A stretch of 32,808 nucleotides of DNA. Source: Planctomycetota bacterium. GTDB lineage: Bacteria; Planctomycetota; Planctomycetia; Pirellulales; UBA1268. The DNA is taken from the NCBI GenBank assembly GCA_029978905.1, contig JAPOIM010000047.1, forward strand, positions 1 through 32,808, in the 5' to 3' direction. The notes beneath the pieces are model-generated. The model searched no databases. It saw only the letters and a program-made list of their open reading frames with translations, and had not been told where the DNA came from. Below are positions 30,930 through 32,808 of the stretch, piece after piece (the stretch's first letter is position 1; each line of letters starts with the position of its first letter). A program made the translations under genes and the position numbers.

Positions 30930-32789
30930 TTACTCGTGTTTGCCGAACCAGCGCGTCTCGATCGCCTCGAGGGTGCCATCTTCGCGAAGGGCGAGGAGGG
31001 CGGTGTTGAGCCGTTCTCGCAGCGGGCTTTCTTGCTGCACCGCCATGCCGTAGTCGAAGGAGTCAAACACTGGCCCGACCACGCTGAAGCCAGGATGGCT
31101 GCCACGGCTCACGAGGTGTTCCACCACATGACGTTCGAAGACGACAGCCTCCGCCTCTCCGTTGCTGACGGCCTCGAAGCAGTCGCCAATGCTCGGATAC
31201 TTTTTCACCTGCGCGCCAAACTCGGCTGCGGCTTCCACACCGACAGAGTTGGCGATGGTGGCAACGCGCCGGCCTTGCAGATCGCCGGGGCCGTGGATCG
31301 TGCCGGCGATGCGTTCCACGGTGAGAGCCGCCGAGAACGAACCGGTAAGGGCTGCCACGAGCACGATGCTTGCGAGCATCCAGACGACAGCCACCACGCG
31401 ACCCGCAGACGTTTCGACAGGCTTGTTTTCACAGCCGCCGGTGATGATCGTGCACACCGCCCACCAGGCGGCCTCGCGGACGCCCGCCACGTAGGTCCGC
31501 GGGAAGACTTCACTGTTGGTCAACCGCTCAGTGAGCCAGAGCACATGCGCGGCGATCGCAAGAAGGCCGATCACCAACAGGAGCACCCCGAAGAGCTCCC
31601 AGGTGAGGATCGAGAGTAGCGGCGAACTCCAGACCGAGGCCGGTCGACTGCGGACCGCAATCCGCATCCCAGACGACATCACTGGGTGGGTAAAGTCGAT
31701 CAGTTGCTCCCTGGACTCGGTCATTGCCAGTGGACCCAGCAGCACGTCCACCGCGCCATTTTGAACGTCGCGGATCGTCTGATCGAAGTGCTCCTCAACG
31801 ACGAAGTCGGCCTGCACCTGCAGGCGTTTGGCAATCTCGCCCCAGACGTCGGCAGAGAAGCCGACCGGTTGGCCCTGCTCCATCCAAGAGATCGTTTCGA
31901 TTTCAAAAACACCGACGGTGAGGGTGTTGCTCCCCGCATCGCTGCCCGTATCGCTTTGTGCCGCCGCGGCAGGCCCGCTGCTTGCCACGCAGGCCAAGAG
32001 CACGGCGACGAAGCCCGTGACACGTCGCCCGCCTCGTCCAATCGCCACGAGCACAAGCCCCACGCCCGCCACGAGCATCCCCCCTGCACACAGGGCCCAT
32101 GGGGAAACCTCAAGGGATTCCAGCGAGGTGCCGGCCACAAGCGAGACTGCCACGGGAACGGCGTTGTGCACGGCATGGCAGAGGATGCCGGGCAGCAGGC
32201 TGCCGGTGCGGAGGGCGATCCAGCCAAGGACGAGCCCCATCGCGAACGTGGTCGGGAGCCGCTCAGGCAGCAGATGCACCACCGAGAACAGGGCCGCCTG
32301 CATGACCACTGCCGCGAACATTTTGCCGCGGCTCGGCTTCTCGCCAACCAGCGCCGAGAGCATCCAACCCCGGAAAACCAACTCTTCGCAGACCGCCGGG
32401 ATCACCGCCAGCACGAGCACCACGAGCCACGATGGGGTGCTTGTGAGGAGCGCCGTGAGGCGAGCGGCCAGTTCTTCCGCCGCGGCGGATGGTGCGTTCC
32501 CCACCAGCCAGCGAAGGGCCAAGGCCCCCACCAGGAACAGCCCAAGCCCCACAAGAACAGCGCCGGGCAAGGCCACCCACCCCCTGCCCCGCGGCGGGTG
32601 GAGGCGGAGCGTTTTCACGAGGTCAACGCGTTGCCACGCCATGAGCACGGCCAGCGGCAGCACCATCGAGAAGAGCTGCTGCAGCGGAAGCGCGATCACC
32701 AGGTTGGCAGGTAGCACGCTCTGCACATACCAAACGCCTGCCAGTCCGATGATGGCGGGCAACACGCCCTGCAGCGGCGATGGCAGCAT
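30930..32789 (-). CDS. CPBP protease-like domain fused to ionotropic glutamate receptor channel
   Basis: A 619-residue membrane protein; the start may lie beyond the window, as the frame stays open past ATG 32789 and no ribosome-binding site is seen. Residues 1-250 form a CPBP (Rce1/CAAX-like) intramembrane protease domain with EExxxR as CEELVFRGW (134-142), a helix with His172 and HxxxN as HAVHN (205-209), so all proposed catalytic residues are present. A signal-like helix (256-277, FVAVLLACVASSGPAAAA) leads outside. Then comes a prokaryotic ionotropic glutamate receptor: S1 lobe (289-380) with PLAMTESR, where Arg360 matches the carboxylate-binding Arg; helix M1 (398-419); re-entrant pore (441-457); helix M3 (463-490) ending ALTVERI; S2 lobe (497-616) with Glu552 matching the amine-binding Glu. 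There is no M4 helix, as in GluR0. No stop separates the halves. Confidence 0.88.
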   Translation of the reverse strand: MLPSPLQGVLPAIIGLAGVWYVQSVLPANLVIALPLQQLFSMVLPLAVLMAWQRVDLVKTLRLHPPRGRGWVALPGAVLVGLGLFLVGALALRWLVGNAPSAAAEELAARLTALLTSTPSWLVVLVLAVIPAVCEELVFRGWMLSALVGEKPSRGKMFAAVVMQAALFSVVHLLPERLPTTFAMGLVLGWIALRTGSLLPGILCHAVHNAVPVAVSLVAGTSLESLEVSPWALCAGGMLVAGVGLVLVAIGRGGRRVTGFVAVLLACVASSGPAAAAQSDTGSDAGSNTLTVGVFEIETISWMEQGQPVGFSADVWGEIAKRLQVQADFVVEEHFDQTIRDVQNGAVDVLLGPLAMTESREQLIDFTHPVMSSGMRIAVRSRPASVWSSPLLSILTWELFGVLLLVIGLLAIAAHVLWLTERLTNSEVFPRTYVAGVREAAWWAVCTIITGGCENKPVETSAGRVVAVVWMLASIVLVAALTGSFSAALTVERIAGTIHGPGDLQGRRVATIANSVGVEAAAEFGAQVKKYPSIGDCFEAVSNGEAEAVVFERHVVEHLVSRGSHPGFSVVGPVFDSFDYGMAVQQESPLRERLNTALLALREDGTLEAIETRWFGKHE

Positions 32790-32808
32790 GCGCGGCGGTG
32801 GCCGCTGC

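Noticed and set aside
31926..32060. Separate gene start for the receptor half of the CPBP fusion
   Set aside because: In-frame ATG and GTG codons and a signal-like helix exist here, but no stop ends the CPBP half, so a fusion is the simplest reading. An internal start producing extra free receptor remains possible.
1..32808. CRISPR, tRNA, rRNA, IS elements, prophage
   Set aside because: No repeat-spacer array, no cloverleaf or rRNA-like stretch, and no transposase, integrase or phage structural protein was seen in any frame.

Overview
The window looks like chromosomal DNA of a high-GC planctomycete, most plausibly from the Pirellulaceae side of the phylum. The reasons are a DUF1501 gene directly downstream of a PSCyt1/DUF1549/DUF1553 gene, an SHD1-domain protein with a beta-propeller, a Cys-rich secreted protein, a LarA-like DUF2088 protein, and generally G/C-rich third codon positions. 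I see no rRNA, tRNA, transposase, phage gene or CRISPR array. The taxonomic call is inference from gene content, not from a marker gene.

Layout. 173-4358 (minus): the secreted cytochrome-like/DUF1501 pair. 4415-5713 (plus): a flavoprotein of the HI0933/YhiN family, whose end overlaps the end of a family-9 glycosyltransferase (5607-6782, minus). That glycosyltransferase sits 9 nt downstream of a large BamA (6792-9800, minus), so the pair is an envelope-biogenesis operon. 10090-11766 (plus): a YrdC-YwlE fusion followed by rpiB, echoing the ywlC-ywlE-ywlF order of Bacillus. 11945-13814 (plus): a conserved-looking hypothetical gene and a secreted squalene-cyclase-repeat protein with a sigma-54-like promoter. 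13836-16230: an aldo/keto reductase, an eight-helix membrane protein and an ABA4-like membrane protein, the last two overlapping tail to tail. 16351-20417 (plus): the SHD1/propeller protein, then a DUF485 protein overlapping an ActP-type symporter. 20417-22050 (plus): a regulatory intergenic region (three dyads, a terminator, a sigma-54-like promoter), then a degenerate receiver protein with a very strong ribosome-binding site and a small basic protein. 22049-25503: a LarA-like protein (minus), a Cys-rich secreted protein (plus) and an SLC13 transporter (minus). 25503-30776 (minus): the SLC13 gene follows pyruvate phosphate dikinase; upstream lie an ABC ATPase and a DUF1015 protein.

The most unusual object is at the right edge (30930-32789, minus). 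One uninterrupted reading frame joins a CPBP/Rce1-type intramembrane protease-like domain to a complete prokaryotic ionotropic glutamate receptor: S1 half-lobe, TM helix, re-entrant pore, TM helix, S2 half-lobe. The pore and gate resemble animal iGluRs more than the potassium-channel-like GYG pore of GluR0, and the Arg and Glu that hold an amino-acid backbone in iGluRs are both present. I know of no described protease-receptor channel with this architecture; that is recall, not a search result.

Other themes: two good -24/-12 (sigma-54) promoter candidates, a YrdC domain that has lost most of its active site but stays fused to an apparently intact arginine-phosphatase-like domain, a histone-H1-like tail on PPDK, and two convergent gene pairs that overlap by about 80-110 bp.
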